NCBI RefSeq assembly: GCF_016107705.1 | Contig: NZ_JAEHGC010000001.1 | Location: 930,001 to 994,000 of the forward strand | Direction of reading: 5' to 3' | DNA length: 64,000 nucleotides | Origin: Neobacillus cucumis | GTDB lineage: Bacteria > Bacillota > Bacilli > Bacillales_B > DSM-18226 | Shown here: positions 1 to 7,702 of the stretch, in pieces | Layout of the letters: the number at the start of each line of letters is the position of its first letter | How positions within the stretch are numbered: the stretch's first letter is position 1 | Notes under the pieces: generated by a model | The model's input: only the letters and a program-made list of their open reading frames with translations | Databases searched by the model: none | What the model was told of the DNA's origin: nothing | Position numbers and translations under genes: made by a program

Positions 1-1014
1 CTTACCAGGATTGATGGTTAATTCTCCTGAAATATTATCCGAAAAAGCAACTCCTAAATGAACTCCCCTTGAATCATCAAAAAAATAACGGGAAACAAAT
101 TGAAAATATTGGGCTGCTTTTCGATCTAAATTGAGCTTTGAAAGAAACTCTGATAAAAATAGACCGGCATTTTTACCGTTCCTTGGCTCCATTCCATGAG
201 CAGAAACTCCTTTTACCTCTAAAGTAAGCTTTTGACTTTCTTCTGAATATTGATAATCTAGTTTATATTGGTTCATAAAATTTGTAAACATTTCAGTAAT
301 CTCAGCCTGATTCTCTTTGATCTGAATCACTGCCTTTGCATAATCAGGAACCATATTATATCTTTTCCCTGAAAGAAAGGTTTGAACCTCAACATTTGCA
401 TCTATATTGCCCTGATCCGTCCCTATTTGAACCATATCAAAGTCGGAAATTCCCTTTTCTGCGTTGATAATCGGAAAGTCAGCATCCGGAGCGAAGCCAA
501 GGGAAGGCATTTCTTCATGCTTAAAGTAATGTTCCACACAGCGCCAATTGCTTTCCTCATCCGTGCCAATAATCATTCGTACCCGTTTCTTCAACGGCAG
601 ACCAAGTTCCTTCACAATTTTCATGGCATAATACGCTGCCATTGTCGGTCCTTTATCATCAATCGCTCCCCGCGCATAGATTCTTCCATCTCGAACTTCA
701 GCAGCATAAGGATTACTTGTCCAGCCGTCCCCCTCGGGAACAACATCGACATGGCAGAGAATTCCTAGCAAATCCCTTCCCTCTCCAAACTCCAGGTGTC
801 CAGCTAGATTTCCAACATTTTTAGGGATAAATCCATCCTTCTCCCCTAGAGCCAGCATGTAATCTAATGCCTCTTTCACCCCTTTACCAAGCGGGGCATC
901 CTGCGTAGCATTTTCTTCATCTAATAAGCTTTTGATATGTAATAGCCCCTGTGCATCTTTGAGCAGTGCCTCTTTTCTTTTTTCCACCTCAATGATCCAA
1001 TCAATCTTTGTCAA
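1..1014 (-). CDS. pepV: Dipeptidase PepV (M20 family), 3' part beyond window
   Basis: Cytoplasmic zinc dipeptidase that releases N-terminal amino acids from dipeptides (YtjP of B. subtilis). The window holds the first 338 codons; the C-terminal part, including the last catalytic His, runs off the left edge. M20 metal and catalytic residues are visible: H88 and D90 in LCHVDVVP, D119 in GAIDDKGP, E153-E154 in TDEES and D177 in PDADF. The spacing equals that of characterised PepV enzymes. Start chosen at TTG 1014 because AGGAGG lies about 8 nt upstream; no in-frame ATG is better placed. Family assignment is firm; dipeptide specificity is inferred from the family. Confidence 0.93.
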   Translation of the reverse strand, partial: MTKIDWIIEVEKRKEALLKDAQGLLHIKSLLDEENATQDAPLGKGVKEALDYMLALGEKDGFIPKNVGNLAGHLEFGEGRDLLGILCHVDVVPEGDGWTSNPYAAEVRDGRIYARGAIDDKGPTMAAYYAMKIVKELGLPLKKRVRMIIGTDEESNWRCVEHYFKHEEMPSLGFAPDADFPIINAEKGISDFDMVQIGTDQGNIDANVEVQTFLSGKRYNMVPDYAKAVIQIKENQAEITEMFTNFMNQYKLDYQYSEESQKLTLEVKGVSAHGMEPRNGKNAGLFLSEFLSKLNLDRKAAQYFQFVSRYFFDDSRGVHLGVAFSDNISGELTINPGK

Positions 1015-1640
1015 TTCAAATGCCTCCTAAAGCAAATATGATACGTAAAGCCAATATTATTATTGCAAATATCTTACCAATTTTCATAACAAAAGCGAAA
1101 TCCATTATTATTTTTAATTATTGGCTATATTAAAAGTCTTGTTGAATGTTGTATCAATGTTGATTGGAGCGGAAGGAGCGAAGACTCCTGCGGGAGGACG
1201 GGGCAGGGGAGACCCCACAGGCGCATCAGCGCCGAGGAGGCTCCCCAGACCGCCCGCGGAAAGCGAAGCGCCTGGAGCGGAAATCAACAGACAAGTTAAA
1301 AACAGACTTGCTATAAATAATTTACAAAAAATTCAATTAATTTATCATATTTCTAGCTTGATTCCCCATATTCTATACTAAGAGAATTTAAAGGAGGGAG
1401 AGTAACCACTATCTTTTAATAAAAAGATTATTTTGCAAAATGATGTATAATGGTGGAAATTTTCAGAAATTGTGGGTACAATAAGGTTAGATGTATGACA
1501 TCTAAGTGTCCACTTAAACGTCCATGCAAAGGAGATGTCTGCGGAAAAGAAACTACATATTCTTGAAGAATAATTCTTCAAAGAGGCTGTCGGTAGAGGG
1601 AATTCGCCATAGGTTTGAAAAAAGGATAGGGAGTGGTTCT
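1015..1640. other. Intergenic region pepV-ytzE
   Basis: About 620 bases without a gene I can defend. It contains the palindromic repeat at 1159-1288, an AGGAGG-like stretch near 1391-1400 not followed by a usable start, and TATAAT at 1446-1451 without a good -35 hexamer. An open frame reaching upstream of ytzE to 1524 is discarded in favour of the family-consistent TTG start at 1641. Confidence 0.6.
1159..1288. repeat. GC-rich palindromic repeat, copy 1 (~130 bp)
   Basis: The element begins GTTGATT and ends AATCAAC, a perfect terminal inverted repeat. Inside, GCGGG pairs with CCCGC, GGGGAG with CTCCCC, and GGCGC with GCGCC, giving one long multi-stem fold. It is much richer in GC than the flanks. 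A second copy lies at 6542-6670. Similar elements are scattered in many Bacillus genomes; function is unknown to me. Open frames across it are by-products of its composition. Confidence 0.85.
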
Positions 1641-1862
1641 TTGAAACCTTCAACTAACCGGATGTTAAACCGCATCAAATGTATCTACATGTTTATTCGC
1701 AATAATGGCACTGTGACAACGCAGGAACTTGTAGAGGAATTTGGTATCACTCCTCGCACCATACAACGAGATTTAAATGTCTTAGCCTATAATGACTTGG
1801 TCATAAGCCCAAGCCGCGGAAAATGGACCACCACAGAAAAAAAAGTGAAAATGACATCTTAA
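1641..1862 (+). CDS. ytzE: DeoR-type HTH mini-regulator YtzE
   Basis: Small DNA-binding protein of 73 residues consisting of little more than a DeoR-type winged helix; the HTH core TTQELVEEFGITPRTIQRDL is obvious. It has no sugar-phosphate sensor domain, so its effector is unknown. Start set at TTG 1641: it gives the length of B. subtilis YtzE, and AGGGAGTGG sits 5-7 nt upstream. An upstream in-frame ATG at 1524 lacks a site and family support. Divergent from the dipeptidase gene, as in B. subtilis. A strong terminator follows. Confidence 0.85.
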   Translation: MKPSTNRMLNRIKCIYMFIRNNGTVTTQELVEEFGITPRTIQRDLNVLAYNDLVISPSRGKWTTTEKKVKMTS

Positions 1863-1891
1863 ACAGTTTATTAATGAATAAAAAAATAATG

Positions 1892-1927
1892 AAAAAATAG
1901 CATGCGATGAGTTCGCATGCTATTTTT
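1892..1927 (+). terminator. Intrinsic terminator of ytzE
   Basis: Perfect hairpin AAATAGCATGCGA-tgag-TTCGCATGCTATTT followed by T residues, 30 nt after the ytzE stop. Confidence 0.85.
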
Positions 1928-1972
1928 TGTGCAATTTACTATATGTCCTTGTAAGTAAAAAAATTCTTCCAC

Positions 1973-2107
1973 TTACCTTTTAACGTCAGCATGTAAAAAA
2001 TCCACACCCGTTATTGCTTTAAATTCCTGGTCATTTATAATGCCCAGCATTTTAAAAAGGAAAGAATATTTTAAGATTTTTTTATGGATCCGCGGGGTCG
2101 AATTCAT
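1973..2107 (-). CDS. Small hypothetical protein, 44 aa
   Basis: Unrecognised small gene on the minus strand. It begins MNSTPRIHKKILKYSF and ends in DFLHADVKR, and is basic at the N-terminus. Its ATG at 2107 is preceded by GGAGGGTGATAGAA, a near-ideal Bacillus ribosome binding site with 7-8 nt spacing, which is the main reason to call it. No membrane segment or cysteine motif is visible. It lies divergently beside the amino acid permease and convergent with ytzE. Could be a chance frame, but the ribosome binding site argues otherwise. Confidence 0.5.
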   Translation of the reverse strand: MNSTPRIHKKILKYSFLFKMLGIINDQEFKAITGVDFLHADVKR

Positions 2108-2333
2108 TTCTATCACCCTCCAATTTTACTATTATTTTATTCGTGAAATCTAAAAAGTTTCCTTTAGGCAAAAAAATTCTTAAAGTGAAATTCTTTATCA
2201 TTATGGCAAAGATATCAGACTATACTTGATTTATAAACTTTTAAAATATATTATATTAATATAAAATTCTTTAACGCATAAAAGCGTTTAAGCATAAAAG
2301 AAAATTCGTTGTATATAGAAGGGTAGGAGCATT

Positions 2334-3671
2334 TTGGAAAAAAATCATCAAGGATTAAAAAGAGGGTTATTACCGCGGCATGTTCAGTTTATTGCCTTAG
2401 CTGGAATGATTGGGACCGGAATTTTCAAAGGAAGTTCAGATACATTAAATATCGCTGGTCCGGGTGTCGTATTAACATATTTTATTGGCGGAATATTATT
2501 GTTAATCATTATGGCAGCATTAGGGGAAATGGCAGTTTCCTATCCAAACTTAAACGTGCAGCTTTTGGTTAATAAAGCATTTGGATTCAAAGTTTCGTTC
2601 ATTGTTGGTTGGCTTTATTGGATTAACTGGATCATTGTTACCGTTGTTGAGTTGCTCGCTGCGGGAAGTTTCCTGCAATTCTGGTTCCCTTCTGCACCAT
2701 TATGGCTGTTAAGTCTTTTTTGTGGATTATTGATTGTGGGAATTAATTTATTTCAAGTTAAATACTATGGAGAACTTGAATTTTGGTTTGCAGGAATCAA
2801 AATTTTTGCCTTAACGACTTTTATTATCTTAGGTGTATTAATCCTGGCAGGAATAATCCCCAGCTCCATTCATAACCCGCTTTCCAATTATACTGCTTAT
2901 GGCGGCTTTTTCCCGAATGGTTTTCATGGAGTGGCCAGCGCGTTCTTAGTTGTTATGTTTTCCTACGGCGGAGCTGAATTAATCGGGGTAGCTGTTACGG
3001 AAACAAAGGATACTGAAAAGGTTTTACCAAAGATCATTAAAGGGGCCGTATGGCGTGTCATTATCTTTTATATCTTTCCAATCCTTATCATTTGTGGAAT
3101 GATACCATGGAACAAGGTATCAGGTGTAGATAGTCCTTTTGTCCAGGTATTGAGTATTACCGGGCTTCCAGGTGCCGCACATATTATGAACTTTGTACTC
3201 TTAACTGCGGTTCTTTCAGCAGCCAATTCCGGAATTTATGCTACATCAAGAACCTTATTTTCAATGGCACAAAGCGGTGTAGCACCGAAAATTCTATTAA
3301 AAATTTCTAAAAGCGGAACCCCGATAGCAGGGATTTTGATTACAAGTGCATGGATTTTAGTCGGAATCTTTTTAGCCTATATTACCCCTGACCAGGTAAT
3401 TAGTTACTTAATGACGATACCAGGGTTTACTGTGATGTTAATTTGGATTAGTATCTGTGCAGCTCAGTTAAAGCTAAGACCACATTATAAAAACAAACCA
3501 TTTTTCAGGGTAAAAGGGTTCCCATTTACTACTATTTTTGCGATTGTTTCTTTAAGTGTCATTTTTATTGGATTTCTCTTAAATTCAAATAATCTTATAG
3601 GATCAACTGTTTGTTTGGTAATCATGGCTATTTTGATTGTTCTTTCTTTTACTGTTCGAAAAATGAATTAG
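2334..3671 (+). CDS. APC-family amino acid permease
   Basis: Integral membrane amino acid transporter of the APC superfamily (AAT type), 445 aa with about 12 hydrophobic segments. The N-terminal GLKRGLLPRHVQFIALAGMI and GTGIFKG stretch is the family's substrate-binding helix 1. LGEMAVSYP and the TKDTEKVLPKIIKGA loop are also typical. It resembles the permease at 44965-46353 but has no riboswitch before it, so its substrate is probably different and cannot be read from sequence. Start at TTG 2334, after TAGGAGC at about 7 nt. Monocistronic. Confidence 0.88.
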   Translation: MEKNHQGLKRGLLPRHVQFIALAGMIGTGIFKGSSDTLNIAGPGVVLTYFIGGILLLIIMAALGEMAVSYPNLNVQLLVNKAFGFKVSFIVGWLYWINWIIVTVVELLAAGSFLQFWFPSAPLWLLSLFCGLLIVGINLFQVKYYGELEFWFAGIKIFALTTFIILGVLILAGIIPSSIHNPLSNYTAYGGFFPNGFHGVASAFLVVMFSYGGAELIGVAVTETKDTEKVLPKIIKGAVWRVIIFYIFPILIICGMIPWNKVSGVDSPFVQVLSITGLPGAAHIMNFVLLTAVLSAANSGIYATSRTLFSMAQSGVAPKILLKISKSGTPIAGILITSAWILVGIFLAYITPDQVISYLMTIPGFTVMLIWISICAAQLKLRPHYKNKPFFRVKGFPFTTIFAIVSLSVIFIGFLLNSNNLIGSTVCLVIMAILIVLSFTVRKMN

Positions 3672-3745
3672 CAATAACAAGCCGGTAAGCTAGGTTACTA
3701 GCCCTATCCAGCACTCAAAAAAGTGGCGGACGCTTCACCTTAAAC

Positions 3746-3786
3746 AAAAAAGTGATACCCATTTGTGTGAGGGTATCACTTTTTTC
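3746..3786. terminator. Bidirectional terminator
   Basis: AAAAAGTGATACCC-atttgtgtga-GGGTATCACTTTTT forms a perfect 14-bp stem with A and T runs on both sides. It can stop both the permease (+) and the convergent ArsR gene (-). Confidence 0.9.
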
Positions 3787-4160
3787 TATTCTTCAGACTT
3801 GATTCCCCCGGTAGGTCCCGATAAATCACGGTTATTGGGCTCATCGGATTCCACAAAACGCCTGAGTGCCGAAAGTTTGTTTTCCCAAAAGATTTCAAAA
3901 TATTGGAGCCAGTCCTTTAATTCAAATAATGGCTCAGGTTCAAGCTTGTACCGTGTTTCTCTTCCGACTTTTCGCTCCTTAACCAGACCTGCATCAGCTA
4001 AAACTTTTAAGTGCTTGGAAACGGCGGTACGGCTAATTGGGAATTGATCACTTATATCTTTAACAGGCATTTCTTGCTGGCTTAAAAGTTTTAGCAGCCT
4101 TCGGCGAGTTGGGTCAGCGATGGCTTGAAAGACATCATGTTTGGCCGAAGAAGCTTCCAT
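3786..4160 (-). CDS. ArsR-family transcriptional repressor
   Basis: Winged-helix regulator of 124 aa. The N-terminal half has the ArsR pattern FQAIADPTRRRLLKLLS, then VKDISDQFPISRTAVSKHLKVL (recognition helix) and the wing LVKERKVGRETRYKLEP. No CxC metal site is present, so this is the non-metal, AHSA1-linked subtype. It directly follows the AHSA1 gene: the stop TAA ends where this ATG begins (TAAATG). It likely represses its own operon through the two palindromes upstream (4637-4684). C-terminal 30 residues are variable and polar. Confidence 0.9.
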   Translation of the reverse strand: MEASSAKHDVFQAIADPTRRRLLKLLSQQEMPVKDISDQFPISRTAVSKHLKVLADAGLVKERKVGRETRYKLEPEPLFELKDWLQYFEIFWENKLSALRRFVESDEPNNRDLSGPTGGIKSEE

Positions 4161-4577
4161 TTATGCTTCAACATATCCTTGTAATTTTTTAACAAGACCT
4201 GCCCAGCCTTGGTTCATATTTTCACGGATTGGAGTATGCGGTGCACCAAATTCGGTTACCTTATTCGCATCCCATCCGCCATGGATTAAAGTAAATTCAG
4301 TTTTACCCTCTAACTCTTTTAATTCAAATGTAAGGCTCCAATCCTTTCCCCAATTAAAAGAAAGACGATTAGGCGGGTCGACTAGTGTAACCTTACAAGG
4401 GGACATCCCAAACTGTCCGGCATTCAAATGAAATTCATGGCCTTCTACCGGCTCCATATCGTTCGGCATGAACCATGCAGCAAGCCCTTCTGAGGTTGCA
4501 ACAGCGGCCCATACTTTATCAATGGGAGCATTGTAGATTTCTGTATATCTGATATCCTGTAGTGTTTCATTCGTCAT
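4161..4577 (-). CDS. SRPBCC (AHSA1-like) domain protein
   Basis: Single START/SRPBCC-fold domain of 138 aa, the family of Aha1 C-terminal-like proteins that bind hydrophobic ligands in a deep cavity. Typical features are the opening YTEIYNAPIDKVWAAVAT, the central WFMPN and the final helix NMNQGWAGLVKKLQGY. The natural ligand is unknown. It is the first gene of a two-gene operon with the ArsR regulator, an arrangement common in Bacillaceae. A GAGGAGG site lies about 9 nt before ATG 4577. Confidence 0.88.
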   Translation of the reverse strand: MTNETLQDIRYTEIYNAPIDKVWAAVATSEGLAAWFMPNDMEPVEGHEFHLNAGQFGMSPCKVTLVDPPNRLSFNWGKDWSLTFELKELEGKTEFTLIHGGWDANKVTEFGAPHTPIRENMNQGWAGLVKKLQGYVEA

Positions 4578-4636
4578 TTTAAAAAGTCCTCCTCATAATG
4601 TTCCGATTTTAATAATAGATTTGTGCAAACAAATAA

Positions 4637-4690
4637 GAAACCATTTGGTTTCACATTTAGAATATATAACACCTTTTGGTTTCATGTCAA
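4637..4690 (-). promoter_or_regulatory. Promoter with paired ArsR-type operators
   Basis: Read on the minus strand, TTGACA (4690-4685) and TATATT (4666-4661) are 18 bp apart. The spacer contains AACCAAAAGGT, and just downstream lies GAAACCAAATGGTTTC (4652-4637), both of the form ACCAAAwGGT. One site sits between the promoter elements and one over the start of transcription, as expected for an autorepressor. Inferred target: the adjacent ArsR protein. Confidence 0.7.
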
Positions 4691-4787
4691 TTATTCTTTT
4701 TAAAAAAAGGCAACTCTACAATTAGTAAAGTCACCTTAATAGACCTGTTTCATTCAATAATTGGTTTTATTAAAAACTTAATAAAAA

Positions 4788-5309
4788 TCAATTCCCCGGA
4801 CTGCCTGCCGCTGCTCCATTACTTCTTCTTCTTTTTTGAATGGCATTGACTCCCATTATAACAGCAATTAATTCCTCTGAACGGAGATTCTCTTTAAAAT
4901 TAGTTAATTGAAAAGCTGGGGAGGCAAAAATTCCGCTTACTTTTTCAAATTTGGCTATTTGGTTCGATTGTTCATCAAATACCTCATATTTACGGGAGAA
5001 AGCCTCTGCTTCAATTATATAAACACCTCGATCAAAGGCATTATATTCATATTTTTTAGCAAAGAAGGTTAGCTTTTGTTTAAGGATACCCATTTCTTGC
5101 TCGCTGTCGTCTGAAATTCTCCACTTATTGCTAAACAAACCAAATCTACCGCTAATAATTTTTTTCCCATCCCCATCTATTACGTCAATACTAGAAGAAA
5201 AGGCGCTCCTGAGATCCAACTCCCCTACCTTCTCTTTTAAACTATTGTAAATCTCCGTCCTGCCAGACGAAAAAAAATTATCTTTTAAAAAAAGCGAATC
5301 CTTGTTCAT
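4788..5309 (-). CDS. Tubby/LURP-one-like conserved protein
   Basis: 173-aa cytoplasmic protein, no signal peptide or membrane helix. The pattern of short beta-strands with DVIDGDGKKIISGRFG, RGVYIIEAEAFSRKYEVFD and IAKFEKVSG is like the tubby C-terminal/LURP-one fold found in small Bacillus proteins of unknown role; I assign this only by resemblance. The last 16 residues (QKRRRSNGAAAGSPGN) look disordered. Monocistronic, divergent from the AAA ATPase gene. Confidence 0.65.
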   Translation of the reverse strand: MNKDSLFLKDNFFSSGRTEIYNSLKEKVGELDLRSAFSSSIDVIDGDGKKIISGRFGLFSNKWRISDDSEQEMGILKQKLTFFAKKYEYNAFDRGVYIIEAEAFSRKYEVFDEQSNQIAKFEKVSGIFASPAFQLTNFKENLRSEELIAVIMGVNAIQKRRRSNGAAAGSPGN

Positions 5310-5430
5310 TCTGCCACTCCTCGTAACTTTTTCTGTCTACCAATATTACGTTAAATTTTGGAAAAAGTTTCATTTAAGAGAAGCAGAAGTTTCTGATACA
5401 ATCAAAGTAAAATCCTCTTGAGGTACATTT

Positions 5431-6177
5431 ATGATAAATAATCAATACTTACGATGCGTCCAATTAAATAGGAGTCAAGTGCCTTCCTTTAAAAAATATC
5501 CATTTAATCTGCCCAGTCTTAGATCGTTGGATGAATTAGAATTCCACCCAAGTGTAACTTTTCTTATTGGGGAGAATGGGATGGGAAAGTCAACCTTGCT
5601 AGAAGCAATTGCCCTTGAATTAGGTTTTAATCCGGAAGGAGGATCCCTAAACTTCAATTTTTCAACCTATGATTCTCACTCACCTCTTGGGGATTATATA
5701 AGGGTTATAAAAGGAGTGAATCGACCGACTGATGGTTTTTTCCTGCGGGCAGAAAGTTTTTATAATGTTGCTTCAAATATTGAGGAATTAGATCGGGAAG
5801 GCAGCGGTCCTCGAGTCATCGATTCGTTTGGGGGAGTCTCCTTGCATGAACAATCTCATGGAGAGGCCTTCTTTGCAACGTTCCTTCATCGGTTTCGTGG
5901 ACATGGGGTTTATCTATTAGATGAGCCTGAGGCCGCTCTTTCACCGCTGAGGCAAATGTCAATGCTGACAAGAATTCATGACTTAGTTCAAGACCATTCA
6001 CAATTTATTATTGCAACCCATTCTCCAATAATCATGGCATATCCTAATGCAAAAATTTTTGAGTTTACAGAAGAAGGGATTCATCAATGCCCTCTTGAAG
6101 AGACCAATCACTATAAAATGATGAAACAATTTTTTGATAACAAGGAAAGAATGCTTCATCATTTGTTAAATGGATAA
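5431..6177 (+). CDS. Stand-alone AAA/ABC-type ATPase
   Basis: Soluble ATPase of the SMC/ABC-like AAA_21/AAA_23 class, 248 aa. Walker A GENGMGKST is at 47-55, an ABC-signature-like QSHGE at 141-145, Walker B VYLLDEPE at 160-167 and the switch His in ATHSP at 197. There is no coiled coil, no membrane domain and no TOPRIM or nuclease extension. No neighbouring partner is visible, so neither transport nor OLD/Abi-type defence can be claimed. The ribosome binding site is weak (TTGAGGTA). Confidence 0.8.
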   Translation: MINNQYLRCVQLNRSQVPSFKKYPFNLPSLRSLDELEFHPSVTFLIGENGMGKSTLLEAIALELGFNPEGGSLNFNFSTYDSHSPLGDYIRVIKGVNRPTDGFFLRAESFYNVASNIEELDREGSGPRVIDSFGGVSLHEQSHGEAFFATFLHRFRGHGVYLLDEPEAALSPLRQMSMLTRIHDLVQDHSQFIIATHSPIIMAYPNAKIFEFTEEGIHQCPLEETNHYKMMKQFFDNKERMLHHLLNG

Positions 6178-6541
6178 TTTCCATAAAAGAAGGCTGATTT
6201 CGTAAACTTTGTTGCTCTCTTACTAATTTTACTCTCATAACCACGATTGTACAAAGCGGATGATTTCCAAGTCGTTCAAGTCCGAATGGAGCCCTGATTT
6301 AGACAGAGATGTTGATTTCAAAGCCCATCGAGTCCGAATCACAGGCCCTTTAATCTATTCTAAATGCAACAATATTTGTTATAACTACCTAAAAAAGAAG
6401 CTGATTCAAAAGGTTGTTGAATGCTGACGACTCTATTAGGTCAGTTTTTTTTGCTTTCTATTCTTAGCCGATTATATTGAGTTCCTATTACCGAAATGGG
6501 GATATAATCATGAATATGATTTTCTTATTTTTTTGTACAAA
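6178..6541. other. Non-coding region with degenerate repeat-like sequence
   Basis: No convincing gene in about 360 bases. Two segments near 6250 and 6310 each contain a GAT(T)T..AA(G) block followed by GAGTCCGAAT or AAGTCCGAAT, an imperfect repeat about 65 bp apart. CTGAC...GTCAG followed by eight T near 6430-6455 may be a weak terminator. The stretch could be remnant repeat sequence. Confidence 0.35.
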
Positions 6542-6670
6542 GTTGATTGGAGCGGAAGGCGCGAGACTCCTGCGGGAGTACGGGGCTGGGGAGACCCCGC
6601 AGGAGCGAAAGCGACGAGGAGGCTCCCCGGCACGCCCGCGGAAAGCGAAGCGCCTGAAGCGTAAATCAAC
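6542..6670. repeat. GC-rich palindromic repeat, copy 2 (~129 bp)
   Basis: Same element as 1159-1288: GTTGATT and AATCAAC ends, internal GCGGG/CCCGC and GGGGAG/CTCCCC stems, and the shared GGAAAGCGAAGCGCCTG block near the 3' end. The two copies differ mostly in the apical loop. It lies between the ATPase gene and the speD terminator. Confidence 0.85.
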
Positions 6671-6694
6671 GCACAAGTTAAAGGAACCATTTGC

Positions 6695-6741
6695 AAAAAG
6701 GGGGCGCCCCTATAAGTTATGCTTTTGGGGCACCCTCTTTC
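6695..6741 (-). terminator. Terminator of speD
   Basis: On the minus strand AAGAGGGTGCCCC pairs with GGGGCGCCCCCTT around a 16-nt loop, then TTTTTGC. It begins just after the speD stop codon. Confidence 0.75.
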
Positions 6742-6745
6742 TTGG

Positions 6746-7555
6746 TTATTGAACAATATTTTTCCCATAAAAGATTTCGTCCATTTCCATTTTAATTCTT
6801 TCGGTGATTTCAATGTGTTCGTCAGGGGATAACTTGTCCTTTGTGTAACCAAATAAGTAATTATTTAAATCAAATTCCCGCAACTTACATTTTGTGTGGA
6901 AAATATGCTCTTGATAAACATTTACATCAATCATATCAAACATTTCGCCAACATCTTCAGGAATATAATTTTGAATCGAACTGATTTCATGATCAATAAA
7001 TAACTTATGGCCACTTTTATCCCTAGTAAATCCGCGAACGCGATAATCAACAATCATTACATCTGTCTCAAACGACCGGATTAAATAATGCAGTGCCTTA
7101 AGCGGTGAAATTTCTCCGCAGGTAGAAACATCAATATCTGCCCTAAAGGTACTAATGCCTTCATCTGGATGATATTCCGGGTATGTATGAACGGTAATAT
7201 GACTTTTATCCAATTGCATGACGACTGATTCCGGCAACGGCCCAGGAGATTCCTCAAAGGATTCAGATGGCGCGTGCTCAACAGGACCTTCTGATACTAA
7301 TAGAGTCACACTTGCTCCTGCCGGCTCAAAATCCTGACTGGCAATATTTAAGACATGGGCTCCAATGATGTCAGATACATGCTTTAACATTTTGGTTAAT
7401 CGGTCCGCACTGTACTCCTCATCAATATATTGCAAATAGGCCTCACGTTCTTCTTTCGTTCTTGTATAACAAATATCATACATATTAAAGCTAAGTGATT
7501 TTGTCAGGTTATTAAAGCCATGTAACTCAATCCGCTGCTCATGTGTTAGCTTCAT
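6746..7555 (-). CDS. speD: S-adenosylmethionine decarboxylase, E. coli (class 1A) type
   Basis: Makes decarboxylated SAM, the aminopropyl donor for spermidine. The enzyme is a pyruvoyl proenzyme that self-cleaves; the cleavage site is K117-S118 in [13 protein letters not shown], with H119 and C146 ([10 protein letters not shown]) as the expected catalytic neighbours. At 269 aa it is the long proteobacterial form, with [13 protein letters not shown] and [11 protein letters not shown] nearly as in E. coli SpeD. It is not the ~125-aa SpeH form of B. subtilis. Strong site AAAGGGGGAAAG before ATG 7555. It stands alone, without a spermidine synthase neighbour. Confidence 0.95.
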   Translation of the reverse strand: MKLTHEQRIELHGFNNLTKSLSFNMYDICYTRTKEEREAYLQYIDEEYSADRLTKMLKHVSDIIGAHVLNIASQDFEPAGASVTLLVSEGPVEHAPSESFEESPGPLPESVVMQLDKSHITVHTYPEYHPDEGISTFRADIDVSTCGEISPLKALHYLIRSFETDVMIVDYRVRGFTRDKSGHKLFIDHEISSIQNYIPEDVGEMFDMIDVNVYQEHIFHTKCKLREFDLNNYLFGYTKDKLSPDEHIEITERIKMEMDEIFYGKNIVQ

Positions 7556-7702
7556 GGTATACTTTCCCCCTTTTCAAAAATCCAAGTAAATATTTATAGA
7601 TTACCCACTGTGTAATCATGTTATTTGCAAATATTGTTCATTTGTTTTTTTCATCATAATTCTCCCATTATTGTGGAAAATAATTGAAGATGAGGTGAAA
7701 GA

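Noticed and set aside
1121..1381. Open frame across the first palindromic repeat
   Set aside because: It is a composition artefact: most codons come from the GC-rich repeat, there is no ribosome binding site, and the second copy at 6542 gives unrelated peptides.
5431..7555. ATPase plus neighbours as an anti-phage defence system
   Set aside because: No nuclease, toxin, reverse transcriptase or other effector adjoins the ATPase; the next gene is a polyamine enzyme and the previous one a lone tubby-like protein.
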